This document shows, one piece after another, positions 17,588 through 25,893 of a stretch of DNA of 64,000 nucleotides. Each line of letters opens with the position of its first letter. Position 1 is the stretch's first letter. A program made the position numbers and the translations under genes. The notes under the pieces are model-generated. The model was not told where the DNA came from, searched no databases, and saw only the letters and a program-made list of their open reading frames with translations. Source of the stretch: Subtercola sp. PAMC28395 (GTDB lineage Bacteria; Actinomycetota; Actinomycetes; Actinomycetales; Microbacteriaceae); NCBI RefSeq assembly GCF_018889995.1, contig NZ_CP076547.1, positions 558,001 to 622,000 of the forward strand, in the 5' to 3' direction.

Positions 17588-17690
17588 AGCGTTAGTTGTT
17601 TGCTGTGGCAGCGAAGCGCGGAATGTGATTGCAGGACACTCTTGGTGCAAGGGAAAGACCCGGTCGTTAGCCTCTACGACCGGGTCTTGT
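17588..17690 (+). ncRNA. Candidate small RNA of about 100 nt
   Basis: The stretch has no open frame with a ribosome-binding site, lies between a consensus-like promoter and a 13-bp terminator stem, and sits more than 150 bases past the winged-helix gene. It could instead be the 3' UTR of that gene. Confidence 0.35.
17655..17688 (+). terminator. Perfect 13-bp terminator hairpin
   Basis: Stem 17655-17667/17676-17688 with an 8-base loop, followed by GTCCATTT. It ends either the candidate sRNA or a long winged-helix 3' UTR. Confidence 0.75.
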
Positions 17691-17700
17691 CCATTTAAAT

Positions 17701-17920
17701 TGGCTTGCCGCCGCCTCTGCGGCAGACTGCCGGGAGAAGTGCGCGCAACCTAAGCTTCTCCCCGGAAACGGAAAAGCGACGCACGGGTCGCCGCTTTTCC
17801 CGACCTCGTCGGCCTTGCCGCCGCCTCTTCAGCAGACTGCCGGGAGCAGTGTCCGCAACCCGAGATTCTCCCCGGAAACAGAAAAGCGACGCACGCGCCG
17901 CCGCCTTGCCCGACCTCGTC
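17701..17920. repeat. Imperfect tandem duplication, two units of 110 bp
   Basis: Unit 1 (17701-17810) and unit 2 (17811-17920) align without gaps: both contain CTTGCCGCCGCCTCT, AGACTGCCGGGAG and AAAGCGACGCACG in the same positions and end CGACCTCGTC. Unit 1 contains a GGAAAAGCG/CGCTTTTCC hairpin that is degraded in unit 2. No gene is credible here. Confidence 0.7.
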
Positions 17921-17991
17921 TGGTTCGGATCGGCCGTGGTGCAGCAGTTGACGTCGAGCACTGATCGCGCGTGAGGCCGATGCGACGAAAA

Positions 17992-18021
17992 GCGCCGCAT
18001 GCACCCACCTCCATGCGGCGC
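17992..18021. terminator. Perfect 10-bp hairpin upstream of the marR gene
   Basis: Stem 17992-18001/18012-18021 with a 10-base loop, 101 bases upstream of the MarR start. It may be a terminator or an operator-like structure. Confidence 0.4.
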
Positions 18022-18122
18022 GACGATCCTGCCAGCGAGGCGACGCAGGCGCGGTCTGACCCACGATTAGCTCCGCACGGCGCGAAGTTGCGTTTACGCT
18101 GGAGTCCTGAGAAAGGGCACAG

Positions 18123-18650
18123 ATGGCTGACCACGACTACGCGCACAAGGTTTCACCGGTCGCCGCATGGGAGGCGCTCTTCCGCGCCCAGGTGACGATG
18201 ATGCGCATGCTCGCCGAAGACTTCCCCTCACAGGTCATCTCGCTCACCGAGTACGACGTGCTGTACACGCTGTCGATCCAGCCCGAGCGACGCATGCGCA
18301 TCCGCGACCTCAACACACGTACCCTGCTCACCCAGCCGAGCGTCTCCCGGCTCGTCGACCGGCTGGCGGCCCGCGGCATCCTCTCGAAATCGGTCGACCC
18401 GAGCGACGGCCGCGGCACCATCGTCTCCCTCACAACCGATGGGTTCGAGGTCTACCGCGAGGCTGCCCGCGTGCACGGCCGCACAATCAGCCACGAGATG
18501 TCGAAGGCGCTGCACCCCGACGAGCTCGCCCAGCTACTCGCGCTCTGCGACAAGCTCCGCATCAGCGTCAGCGGCGGCACCGACGACTGTGTGGTCGACA
18601 CTGCGCCAGAAGCTGCGGCCGAGGCACCCAGCGCGGCGACGGCCGAATGA
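18123..18650 (+). CDS. MarR family transcriptional regulator
   Basis: 175 residues; winged HTH at about 35-110, with LTEYDVLYTLS, the recognition segment TQPSVSRLVDRLAARGIL and wing DPSDGRGTIVSLT. It has a Shine-Dalgarno (GAGAAAGG) before ATG 18123. It overlaps the photolyase gene by 4 bases, so the two form an operon and it probably regulates it, perhaps in response to light or oxidative signals. Confidence 0.9.
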   Translation: MADHDYAHKVSPVAAWEALFRAQVTMMRMLAEDFPSQVISLTEYDVLYTLSIQPERRMRIRDLNTRTLLTQPSVSRLVDRLAARGILSKSVDPSDGRGTIVSLTTDGFEVYREAARVHGRTISHEMSKALHPDELAQLLALCDKLRISVSGGTDDCVVDTAPEAAAEAPSAATAE

Positions 18651-20104
18651 GCGACCGGCCCAGCCTCGTCTGGTTTCGTGACGATCTGAGGGTTGCCGAT
18701 CATCCGGCGCTTCATGCTGCGGTCGACCGCGGTGAGCAGATCGTCTGCGTCTACATCCTCGACGAATCAAGCCCGGGCATCAGGCCCCTGGGCGGCGCGA
18801 GCAAGTGGTGGCTGCACCACAGCCTCGCGGCCCTGGCTGGCGAACTGGATGCCCTGGGCCTCACCCTGACGCTTCGAAGCGGTGCCGCGACCGACGTCGT
18901 GGCCGAGCTGTGTGCCGAGACGCGGGCCGGAGCCGTGTTCTGGAATCGCCGCTACGGTCTCGCTGAGCGCGAGATCGATTCCGGGATCAAGTCGTCGCTC
19001 AAGGCGCAGGGCATCGAGGCCCGCAGCTTTCAAGCGAGCGTGCTCTTCGAGCCGTGGACCCTGCAGACCGGGCAAGGTCAGCCCTACCGTGTCTTCACGC
19101 CGTTCTGGAAGGCGTGCCTCGGTGCCCCGACGCCGCGGCAGCCGCTCCCCGCGCCGACCCGAGCAGCCATCGCTGCCCTCGAACCAGGGGCAGCGGGCGG
19201 CAGCACCAAGACCGCCCGCACAGAGACCTCGTCTACCTCAGCGAACTCCTCAGAAGCCACCGATTCGCTGCCGACCGAACCTCTCGATTCGTGGGGGCTG
19301 CTCCCGACGGCTCCCGACTGGGCCGGCGGCCTCCGCGATGCGTGGGTGCCCGGTGAGGCCGCAGCACACGCGCAACTCGCCGCCTTCGTCGCCCACGGGC
19401 TCGGCGACTACTCCAGTGACCGCGACCTGCCCGCCCAGGACGTCACCTCCCGCATGTCGCCCCGGCTGCGCTTCGGTGAGATCAGCCCGTTCCAGCTCTG
19501 GCACGGGCTGAAAGGCCCGTCTGCCGCCCGAACCGTGCAACCCGGCGGGAGTGCGGCGTTCCTGCGCGAAGTCGGGTGGCGCGAGTTCGCGTATCACCTG
19601 CTCTACCACTTCCCCGAGATCACGACCGAGAACATGCGGCCGGCCTTCAACGCGTTCCCGTGGAACGAGCCAGACCCCGAGACCCTCGCGCTCTGGCAGC
19701 AGGGCCGCACCGGGGTTGGACTGGTCGACGCCGGCATGCGCGAACTCTGGCAGACCGGCATCATGCACAATCGTGTGCGGATGGTCGCTGCATCGTTTCT
19801 CATAAAGAATCTGCTCGTCGACTGGCGCGTCGGCGAAGCCTGGTTCTGGGACACGCTCGTCGACGCCGACCAGGCCAGCAACGCCATGAACTGGCAGTGG
19901 GTCGCCGGCTCGGGAGTGGATGCTGCACCCTACTTCAGGGTCTTCAACCCGGCGCTGCAGGCCGCCAAGTTCGATCCCGATTCCGAGTACATCACCACCT
20001 ACGTTCCTGAGTACGGTACGCCCGCCTACCCCGACCCGATGGTCGACCTGGGCGAATCCCGCAAGCGCGCCCTCGACGCCTACGAGACCATCCGCGGCAA
20101 CTGA
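18647..20104 (+). CDS. phr: Deoxyribodipyrimidine photolyase / cryptochrome family
   Basis: 485 residues. The N-terminal antenna-chromophore domain begins SLVWFRDDLRVADHPAL; the C-terminal FAD domain contains LREVGWREFAYHLLYH and NWQWVAGSGVDAAPYFR, the class I CPD photolyase signatures. It repairs UV dimers with blue light. A Ser/Thr-rich insertion at about residues 180-205 links the two domains. ATG overlaps the marR stop (ATGA). Confidence 0.92.
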   Translation: MSDRPSLVWFRDDLRVADHPALHAAVDRGEQIVCVYILDESSPGIRPLGGASKWWLHHSLAALAGELDALGLTLTLRSGAATDVVAELCAETRAGAVFWNRRYGLAEREIDSGIKSSLKAQGIEARSFQASVLFEPWTLQTGQGQPYRVFTPFWKACLGAPTPRQPLPAPTRAAIAALEPGAAGGSTKTARTETSSTSANSSEATDSLPTEPLDSWGLLPTAPDWAGGLRDAWVPGEAAAHAQLAAFVAHGLGDYSSDRDLPAQDVTSRMSPRLRFGEISPFQLWHGLKGPSAARTVQPGGSAAFLREVGWREFAYHLLYHFPEITTENMRPAFNAFPWNEPDPETLALWQQGRTGVGLVDAGMRELWQTGIMHNRVRMVAASFLIKNLLVDWRVGEAWFWDTLVDADQASNAMNWQWVAGSGVDAAPYFRVFNPALQAAKFDPDSEYITTYVPEYGTPAYPDPMVDLGESRKRALDAYETIRGN

Positions 20105-20159
20105 GCGTCGGCCTTATGCTCGGCCCGCGTCGAAGGTACGTGCGAAACCAGCCCGGGCC

Positions 20160-21245
20160 TCAGCCCGTGGCGGGCGACTGCAGCGTGCTGTTGATGCTGC
20201 GGTTGAGCTCGGCTGCCTGCGAGTCGAGGGCCTTCAGCTGGCTGCGCAGGTCGTTGTAGTGGGAGATGTCGGCCTGGATCGTGTCGTAACGCGCCTTGAG
20301 CTCGTCGCTGCGCTGCTGGATGACGCTGCGCGCCGCAGTGAACGACGATTCGCTCGAAAAGCCGCCGCTGTCGGCTCGTGAGTTGAAGGAGCTGATGTCT
20401 GCGTTCAGCGTGTCGATGTCTGCTGTGTACTTCGACGATTCGGCATCGATGGCATCTCCGGCGGCCGTGAGCTGCGCGGCCAGCGTCGTCTCCTGGTCTT
20501 GCACCTGCTTGAACACGGCCTGGAACGAGGCGTTCAGCGCCACGACCTTCGAGCGGTCTGCGAAGTAGTGCGCGTAGTGCGCCTCGAGTTCAGGGCTCAG
20601 GGTGGCGAGCTCGGTGCCGAAGATCGAGTGCAGCTCGTTGTCGCGCTCGCCCGGCTCGAACGTGGCGTAGCTCGCCATGCGTGCCGAGAGCTCGGGGTCG
20701 TCCTTCACGGTGGCGTACTGCGCCTCGAGCAGGGCGTCGAGGTCGGTGCGGTCTGAGTCACTGAGCCGCGCATAGACCGCGTGGAGCATCTCGTGTGCCG
20801 CCGTCACGCCGCGAATGCCGGTGAGCCGGGCATCCGACACATCGAAGATATGGATGCTCGACCCGTTGTAGCACCCGAGTAACACAAAATCGTCGCGAGA
20901 CGACCCGCACACGGCGGTGAAGTCGCTGGCGCTCTCGACGGTGGGTGCGCTGGCATAGAAGTAGAAGCGGCCCTCGTCATTGAGACCCGAGTCGGTCGAC
21001 ATCTGGGCCAGTTCGGCGGTGGGCCGGTAGTTCCAGACGGCGATCTGGTCTTCGATGCGCTGGTGGAAGATACCCCAGCCGATCGCCCCCGCGGGCACAG
21101 CGATCGCCACGATGATCGCAAGCGCCAGGAACACTCGACCCGCTCGGGATCGCCGGCGCGGCGGGCCCGGAGGCGGCGGCCAGCCTTGCGAGGTGCGGCC
21201 GTTCTCGTCGGCGAGCGCGTCGAAGTCGAACAGGGTCACTGCCAC
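20160..21245 (-). CDS. Membrane-anchored protein with HExxH motif and C-terminal coiled coil
   Basis: 361 residues. Cytoplasmic proline-rich N-terminus, one membrane helix (about 38-58), then an extracytoplasmic domain with AAHEMLHAVYARL near residue 150, a match to the HExxH zinc-peptidase motif, followed about 45 residues later by GERDNELHSIFG, which could supply a third ligand. Residues about 240-355 are heptad-rich coiled coil. The family has no name I recognise; a cell-envelope metallopeptidase is plausible. Confidence 0.6.
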   Translation of the reverse strand: MAVTLFDFDALADENGRTSQGWPPPPGPPRRRSRAGRVFLALAIIVAIAVPAGAIGWGIFHQRIEDQIAVWNYRPTAELAQMSTDSGLNDEGRFYFYASAPTVESASDFTAVCGSSRDDFVLLGCYNGSSIHIFDVSDARLTGIRGVTAAHEMLHAVYARLSDSDRTDLDALLEAQYATVKDDPELSARMASYATFEPGERDNELHSIFGTELATLSPELEAHYAHYFADRSKVVALNASFQAVFKQVQDQETTLAAQLTAAGDAIDAESSKYTADIDTLNADISSFNSRADSGGFSSESSFTAARSVIQQRSDELKARYDTIQADISHYNDLRSQLKALDSQAAELNRSINSTLQSPATG

Positions 21246-21332
21246 TCCTCTAACGTTCGCTGTACATTGATTCTAAGAGGTTTGGGCGGGCTGGCTCGGG
21301 GCTCGCGACCGATTCTCACGAAAGGGCATTCC

Positions 21333-21926
21333 ATGGGAATCTTCTCCCCCGGATTCACCGGACGGCGTCGTGACGCCAACCCCCTGCTGCCGCCGGGCCA
21401 GTACGAGGTGAGCAACTTTCCGGTGCTCTCTGCTGGCCCGACACCCAACATCAACACCGACAACTGGGCGCTCTCGTTGCGTGCAGCGAACGGTGACCTG
21501 AAGGCATGGAACTGGCAGACTCTGATGCAGCTGCCGATCGACCAGTTCACGGTGGACCTGCACTGCGTGACCCGCTGGTCGCAGTTCGGTATGGGATGGC
21601 GGGGCGTGTCGCTCGACCACCTGCTCGAGGGCGTCGACACCTCAGCCGAGTTCGCGATGGCCTCATGCTACGGCGGTTACACGACCAACGTGCGCACCAG
21701 CGACCTGGTCGGCGGCAAGGCCTGGATCGCCTTCGAGTTCGACGGCAAACCGCTCGCCCCCGACCACGGCGGGCCGGCACGGCTGCTCATCCCGCACCTC
21801 TACCTGTGGAAGAGCGCGAAGTGGGTCAACAACATCACGCTCATGGATCACCACGAGTTCGGCTTCTGGGAGACGTACGGGTATCACGACGTGGGCGACC
21901 CGTGGAAAGAGGAGCGGTATTCGTAG
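21333..21926 (+). CDS. Molybdopterin-dependent oxidoreductase (sulfite oxidase / MsrP-like fold)
   Basis: 197 residues. Molybdenum-ligand cysteine region MASCYGGYTTNVRT, upstream HCVTRWSQFGMGWRGV, and C-terminal HHEFGFWETYGYHD are typical of the SUOX-fold family. No Tat or Sec signal is present, so it is cytosolic, unlike MsrP. ATG 21333 follows AAAGGG. The FNR-type reductase 96 bases downstream probably supplies electrons. Substrate unknown. Confidence 0.85.
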   Translation: MGIFSPGFTGRRRDANPLLPPGQYEVSNFPVLSAGPTPNINTDNWALSLRAANGDLKAWNWQTLMQLPIDQFTVDLHCVTRWSQFGMGWRGVSLDHLLEGVDTSAEFAMASCYGGYTTNVRTSDLVGGKAWIAFEFDGKPLAPDHGGPARLLIPHLYLWKSAKWVNNITLMDHHEFGFWETYGYHDVGDPWKEERYS

Positions 21927-22022
21927 TGAGGGCTGAGTCGGACACCCCGGGTTCTGCGGTGACGGTGGTGAAGGTGGTGGCTGCACGTGACGCTGACGCC
22001 GTGACTGGTTTGGCTGGCCAGC

Positions 22023-22757
22023 ATGGTTGAGTGGCATCGGGCAACCGTCGAAGCGATACACGACGAGACGGCCACCGCCCGCACACTCGCGCTGCGGGTC
22101 GAAGACTGGCCGGGGCAGCTCTCGGGCCAGCACCTCGATCTGCGGGTGACGGCGCCCGACGGCTACCAGGCGTCGAGGGAGTACTCGATCGCGTCTGGTG
22201 CGTCGACAGACCCCGATGTACTGGTCGAGATTTCGATCGAAGAACTGGATGACGGCGAAGTCTCGCCGTACCTTGTTCGCGGCATCGAGGTCGGCGACAT
22301 GATCGAGGTCCGTGGCCCGGTCGGCGGGTACTTCGTGTGGAAGCCGGAACAACCCGAGCCGATTCAGCTCATCGCGGGCGGGTCGGGTGTGGTTCCGCTG
22401 ATGTCGATGTTGCGCACGCACGCGGGTGCCGGGCATCCGACGCCGATGCGGCTGCTGTACTCGGTGCGCGCGCCGGAGTTCGTCTTCTACACCGAGGAGT
22501 TGCAACGGCTTGCCGACGAGTCGGGAGCGCATGTGTTGATCGACTACGCGTTCACCCGGCAGGCGCCGCTGGGCGCGGACCGTTCAGTCGGGCGGCTCAG
22601 CCGCACCGAGGTCGAGATGCTGACCGTCGGGCCAGAGCTGGGGCCGACGACGTATGTGTGCGGGCCCAACGGGTTCGTGGAACAGATCGCCGGCTGGCTG
22701 GTCGAGCTCGGGCACCCCGCAGCTCGCGTGCGCACCGAGCGCTTCGGAGGGGTTTAG
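22023..22757 (+). CDS. Ferredoxin-NADP reductase-like flavoprotein
   Basis: 244 residues with an FAD-binding barrel (SREYSIAS = RxYS motif) and an NAD(P)H domain (AGGSGVVPLMSMLR, YVCGPNGFVEQI). No 2Fe-2S domain. A stop codon eight codons upstream fixes ATG 22023 as the first start. Likely the redox partner of the molybdoenzyme encoded just upstream. Confidence 0.87.
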   Translation: MVEWHRATVEAIHDETATARTLALRVEDWPGQLSGQHLDLRVTAPDGYQASREYSIASGASTDPDVLVEISIEELDDGEVSPYLVRGIEVGDMIEVRGPVGGYFVWKPEQPEPIQLIAGGSGVVPLMSMLRTHAGAGHPTPMRLLYSVRAPEFVFYTEELQRLADESGAHVLIDYAFTRQAPLGADRSVGRLSRTEVEMLTVGPELGPTTYVCGPNGFVEQIAGWLVELGHPAARVRTERFGGV

Positions 22758-22786
22758 GCGCACAAGGCGGTCGAGCGTGGAGAAGT

Positions 22787-22862
22787 CGCCGGTTGAGGAG
22801 TCGAAACCCCCAGGCACATCCGGTTTCGATACACGCAGCTACACCGCGTTACTCAACCGGCG
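22787..22862. repeat. Nested intergenic palindrome (REP-like)
   Basis: Outer arms 22787-22796/22853-22862 (10 of 10 paired) and inner arms 22801-22808/22822-22829 (TCGAAACC/GGTTTCGA, perfect). It lies between convergent genes. I recall similar GGTTTCGATAC...TCAACCGG elements being dispersed in Microbacteriaceae genomes. It may act as a bidirectional terminator. Confidence 0.6.
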
Positions 22863-22873
22863 GCTGCGTAGCG

Positions 22874-23644
22874 TCAGGCGAGGTGTTCGGCGAAGAAGGC
22901 GTCGATGCGCTTCCACGCGTCGGCGGCCGCTTCGGGATTGGGGCCTGCCCCGAGCATCAGCTTGGTGATCGGGCGCATCGCCTTCGGGCCGGTCTCGGCG
23001 TCGTTGAGGAAGGAGTGGCCGGCCTCCGGGTACTCCTTCACATCGTTGGGAACGCCTGCCTGGGTGAGCGCCGATTCGAGCTTCGCCGCGGCACCCTTCA
23101 GCGACTTGTCTCGGCCGCCGTAACTGCCGACGACCGGGCACGCTGTTGCGGCCCACGCATCGATGTCACCCGGCAGCCGGCCGTAGTTTGCGCTGGCCGC
23201 ATCGAAGCCTCGCCCGCTCGTCGCCGCCGCGAGGGCAAACCCGCCGCCCATGCAGAAGCCGAGCACGCCGACCTTGCCGGTGCAGTCGTCGCGGCCGAGA
23301 AGGTACTGGCGGGCGGCCTCGACGTCGACCCAGGCGCGGCCTTCACCGCTCGTAATCGCCTTGAACGTCGCGACCACGCACTTTCGCGCACCGCCGTCCA
23401 CGAAGATGTCGGGCATGAGCACGAGAAACCCCGCGTTCGCCATGCGGTCGACCTGGCGACGCATGACGTCCGTCATGCCGAAGGCCTCGAAGACCATCAC
23501 GACCGCGGGCCACGGGCCCTCCCCGGCCGGTACAGCGAGTGCCCCGTAGAGCCCGGGGCTCATACCGGGCAGCGCGGCCCCCGTCAGATCGACATCACTC
23601 AGTGTCACGGTGCCGTTCTCTGCCGCAGCGTCGTTCTCAGCCAT
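22874..23644 (-). CDS. Dienelactone hydrolase family protein
   Basis: 256 residues, alpha/beta hydrolase. The nucleophile is the Cys in GVLGFCMGGGFALA, as in true dienelactone hydrolases; the acid is in GSYGGRDKS and the His in EAGHSFLND. It could take part in aromatic breakdown with the pca genes at 38-41 kb, but the family is broad. Confidence 0.85.
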   Translation of the reverse strand: MAENDAAAENGTVTLSDVDLTGAALPGMSPGLYGALAVPAGEGPWPAVVMVFEAFGMTDVMRRQVDRMANAGFLVLMPDIFVDGGARKCVVATFKAITSGEGRAWVDVEAARQYLLGRDDCTGKVGVLGFCMGGGFALAAATSGRGFDAASANYGRLPGDIDAWAATACPVVGSYGGRDKSLKGAAAKLESALTQAGVPNDVKEYPEAGHSFLNDAETGPKAMRPITKLMLGAGPNPEAAADAWKRIDAFFAEHLA

Positions 23645-23759
23645 GGATCCACCCCTCTTCGTTGATGCTGATGTTGATGCTGATGTTATCGACTTTCCCG
23701 AATGTGCAGCATTTCACTGAATTTCTTGCACTTTGGGGAAAGTCGGCGCGCGTGGAGCT

Positions 23760-24740
23760 TCAGAGTGCGCGCAGCTTCTCGAGCAGGGGGCCGGCGACGG
23801 TGTCGAGGAACTCCTGCTGGCGCTGGTCGCCGACCTGAACCAGGGCAACGTCGGTGAACCCTGCCTCGAGGAACGGCTTCACACTCTCGGCGAGTTCGTC
23901 GAGGTCGGGGCCGCAGGCGATGCTCGAGGCGACATCGTCAGGCCTCACGAACTGGCTCGCACCGGCGAACCCCGCCGGCGTCGGCAGATCGGCATTGACG
24001 GCCCAGCCACCGGCGAACCACCGGAACTGTTCGTGGGCCAGCGCGATGGCTTCGTCTTTGTCGGGCCCCCAGCAGATCGGTATCTGGCCGATCGACCGCG
24101 ATGGGCCAGCCCCTGCGAGGTCCGAACGCGCCGCCTCCCAGCCCGAGATGAGCTCGGCCTTCGGCTCGGTCGCGATCAGCGCGTCTCCGAGAGGCGCGAA
24201 GCGCTCGATCGACTTCGGGCCAGAGACCGCGATTCCGATCGGCACTCCCCCGTCGGGCACGTCCCAGATGCGGGCCGAATCCACGCGGAAGTAGTCGCCC
24301 TGCCACGTCACGAGTTCGCCGGTGTGCAACTCCCGGATGATCTGCACAGCTTCTTCGAGCATGTCCTGCCGGGCATCCACCGCGGGCCAGCCCTCGCCGA
24401 CCACGTGCTCATTCAGGTTCTCGCCTGCACCGAGCCCCAGGGTGAACCGGCCGTCGGCCAGCAGCTGCAGCGTGGCGGCCTTCTGCGCGACGACGGCGGG
24501 GTGGTACCGGATGCTCGGGCACGTCACATACGTCGCGAGTTCCACCCGCGTGGTGGCCTGGGCCACGGCACCGAGCACCGTCCAGGCGTAGGGAGCGTGG
24601 CCCTGGCTCGTGAGCCACGGCGAGTAGTGGTCGCTCGAGACTTCGAAGTCGAAACCCACGTTCTCGGCGGCGACGGCGTAGGCGACCAGGTCTTTGGGGC
24701 CGCTCTGCTCGGTCATGAGGGTGTATCCGAAACGCGTCAT
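23760..24740 (-). CDS. LLM-class (F420-dependent) oxidoreductase, G6PD-like subgroup
   Basis: 326 residues, TIM-barrel luciferase-like family. Markers: FEVSSDHYSPWL, FTLGLGAGENLNEHV and GPKSIERFAPLGDALI, as in coenzyme F420-dependent glucose-6-phosphate dehydrogenase-like enzymes. F420 use fits actinobacteria, but the substrate is not predictable. Confidence 0.85.
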   Translation of the reverse strand: MTRFGYTLMTEQSGPKDLVAYAVAAENVGFDFEVSSDHYSPWLTSQGHAPYAWTVLGAVAQATTRVELATYVTCPSIRYHPAVVAQKAATLQLLADGRFTLGLGAGENLNEHVVGEGWPAVDARQDMLEEAVQIIRELHTGELVTWQGDYFRVDSARIWDVPDGGVPIGIAVSGPKSIERFAPLGDALIATEPKAELISGWEAARSDLAGAGPSRSIGQIPICWGPDKDEAIALAHEQFRWFAGGWAVNADLPTPAGFAGASQFVRPDDVASSIACGPDLDELAESVKPFLEAGFTDVALVQVGDQRQQEFLDTVAGPLLEKLRAL

Positions 24741-24869
24741 CTCAACTCCAGGTCGTCGGTGCGGTAACTGAATCCAGACTCTGCCCGGCGTCTGACGAAG
24801 TCAAAGCGGCGGGGTCGGGGTTGCGCGCGACGCGCCCGTGTGTTTCGGTTCGCCCATCCTGCCGGGTGG

Positions 24870-24922
24870 GTGTACCAACTTGTGTCGGATTGCGGACGGG
24901 TGAGCAACGGAAGTTGGTACAC
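24870..24922. repeat. Perfect 12-bp inverted repeat with 29-bp loop
   Basis: Arms GTGTACCAACTT (24870-24881) and AAGTTGGTACAC (24911-24922). It sits 130 bases upstream of the LLM gene start and directly before a G-run tract; it could be a transcription-factor site pair, a terminator or a remnant of a mobile element. Confidence 0.6.
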
Positions 24923-24928
24923 CGAGTG

Positions 24929-24986
24929 GCGGAGGGCGGGGGGCGGGGGGCGGGGGGGGCGGGGCGGGGCGGGGGACCAAGCGGAC
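24929..24986 (+). other. G-run tract with G-quadruplex potential
   Basis: About 58 bases made almost only of G runs of 3-8 separated by single C or A (plus strand). It would be C-rich in the LLM transcript direction. No gene is plausible between 24741 and 25114. Confidence 0.7.
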
Positions 24987-25114
24987 GAGGTGGGGGCTCC
25001 GAATGACGTGTGCCGGGCATCCGGTACCTCGCATCTGGCTGCCAGCGATTCTCGTTAGACTTGGACTCGTAAACAGGCAGGGGCACGATCGTTGGGCGGT
25101 TCGAACTGAAGATC

Positions 25115-25855
25115 ATGAGCTACAACCTGCGCAGGCACGCAGCTACCGCTGAACTGCTTGAGCTCGTTGCACGTCACCCTGTCGACGCACTCACCCTCCA
25201 GGAGGGCGACGGCGTTCGCATGCCGGAGGAGATCGGCGATCTCAAGCTGGCGAGCGCGACCTACAAGAGCGAACTCGGCCTGGCTATCTACTACCGGCCC
25301 GAGCGCTTCACTGCGCTCGACTCGCACGCGTTCTCGCTGCAGCGCGCGCTACACGACCGCGTGCTGCTGCCGGGCATCGAACGTCTGCTGACGACCCGGT
25401 TGGTCGATGTGAACACCGGGCAAGACCTGCAGCTGGCATCGTTTCACGCCTCACCACTGTCGGCGACCAACCTGATGCGCCGGCGGCAGATCGCCGGGGC
25501 GCTGAAGCACCTGAGCGAACTGAGCGGCGACGTGCCGACGCTCATGGCGGGCGACTTCAACTACCCCCTGCTTCGCAACAAGCTGATCAAGCAGGTCGAA
25601 GACGCGGGGTATTCACTGTCGCTGAGCGACGGGCCGACCTACTTCTACACGAAGTCGATCGCTTACCACTTCGACTTCCTCACCTCGAAGGGGCTCGACA
25701 TCCAACTCGTCGAGACGCTCCCTCAGGGTCTCTCCGACCACAGGCCCATCCTGGTGACGACCGAGATCCTCAAGCGGGCTGGGCTCGATTCGCCGGCCGC
25801 ACGCCACTCAGGCGACGACCAGTCACCGCACGATCCCGTGCTCGACGAGGTCTGA
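25115..25855 (+). CDS. Endonuclease/exonuclease/phosphatase (EEP) family protein
   Basis: 246 residues with the EEP motif set: MSYNL, LTLQE (metal Glu), MAGDFNYPL (GDFN) and LSDHRPIL (SDH). Metal-dependent hydrolysis of DNA, RNA, sugar phosphates or lipids; the target is unclear. No signal peptide. Confidence 0.82.
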   Translation: MSYNLRRHAATAELLELVARHPVDALTLQEGDGVRMPEEIGDLKLASATYKSELGLAIYYRPERFTALDSHAFSLQRALHDRVLLPGIERLLTTRLVDVNTGQDLQLASFHASPLSATNLMRRRQIAGALKHLSELSGDVPTLMAGDFNYPLLRNKLIKQVEDAGYSLSLSDGPTYFYTKSIAYHFDFLTSKGLDIQLVETLPQGLSDHRPILVTTEILKRAGLDSPAARHSGDDQSPHDPVLDEV

Positions 25856-25893
25856 CCCCCAACAGTCACCACGACCCGGTCACGGGTACCGGC

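Noticed and set aside
17701..17920. Coding potential of the duplicated region
   Set aside because: Frames in both copies lack a ribosome-binding site and diverge in the third and other positions alike; better seen as non-coding.
22337..23665. 442-residue plus-strand frame
   Set aside because: It spans the 3' end of the FNR gene and lies antisense to the dienelactone hydrolase gene; composition is that of a shadow frame.
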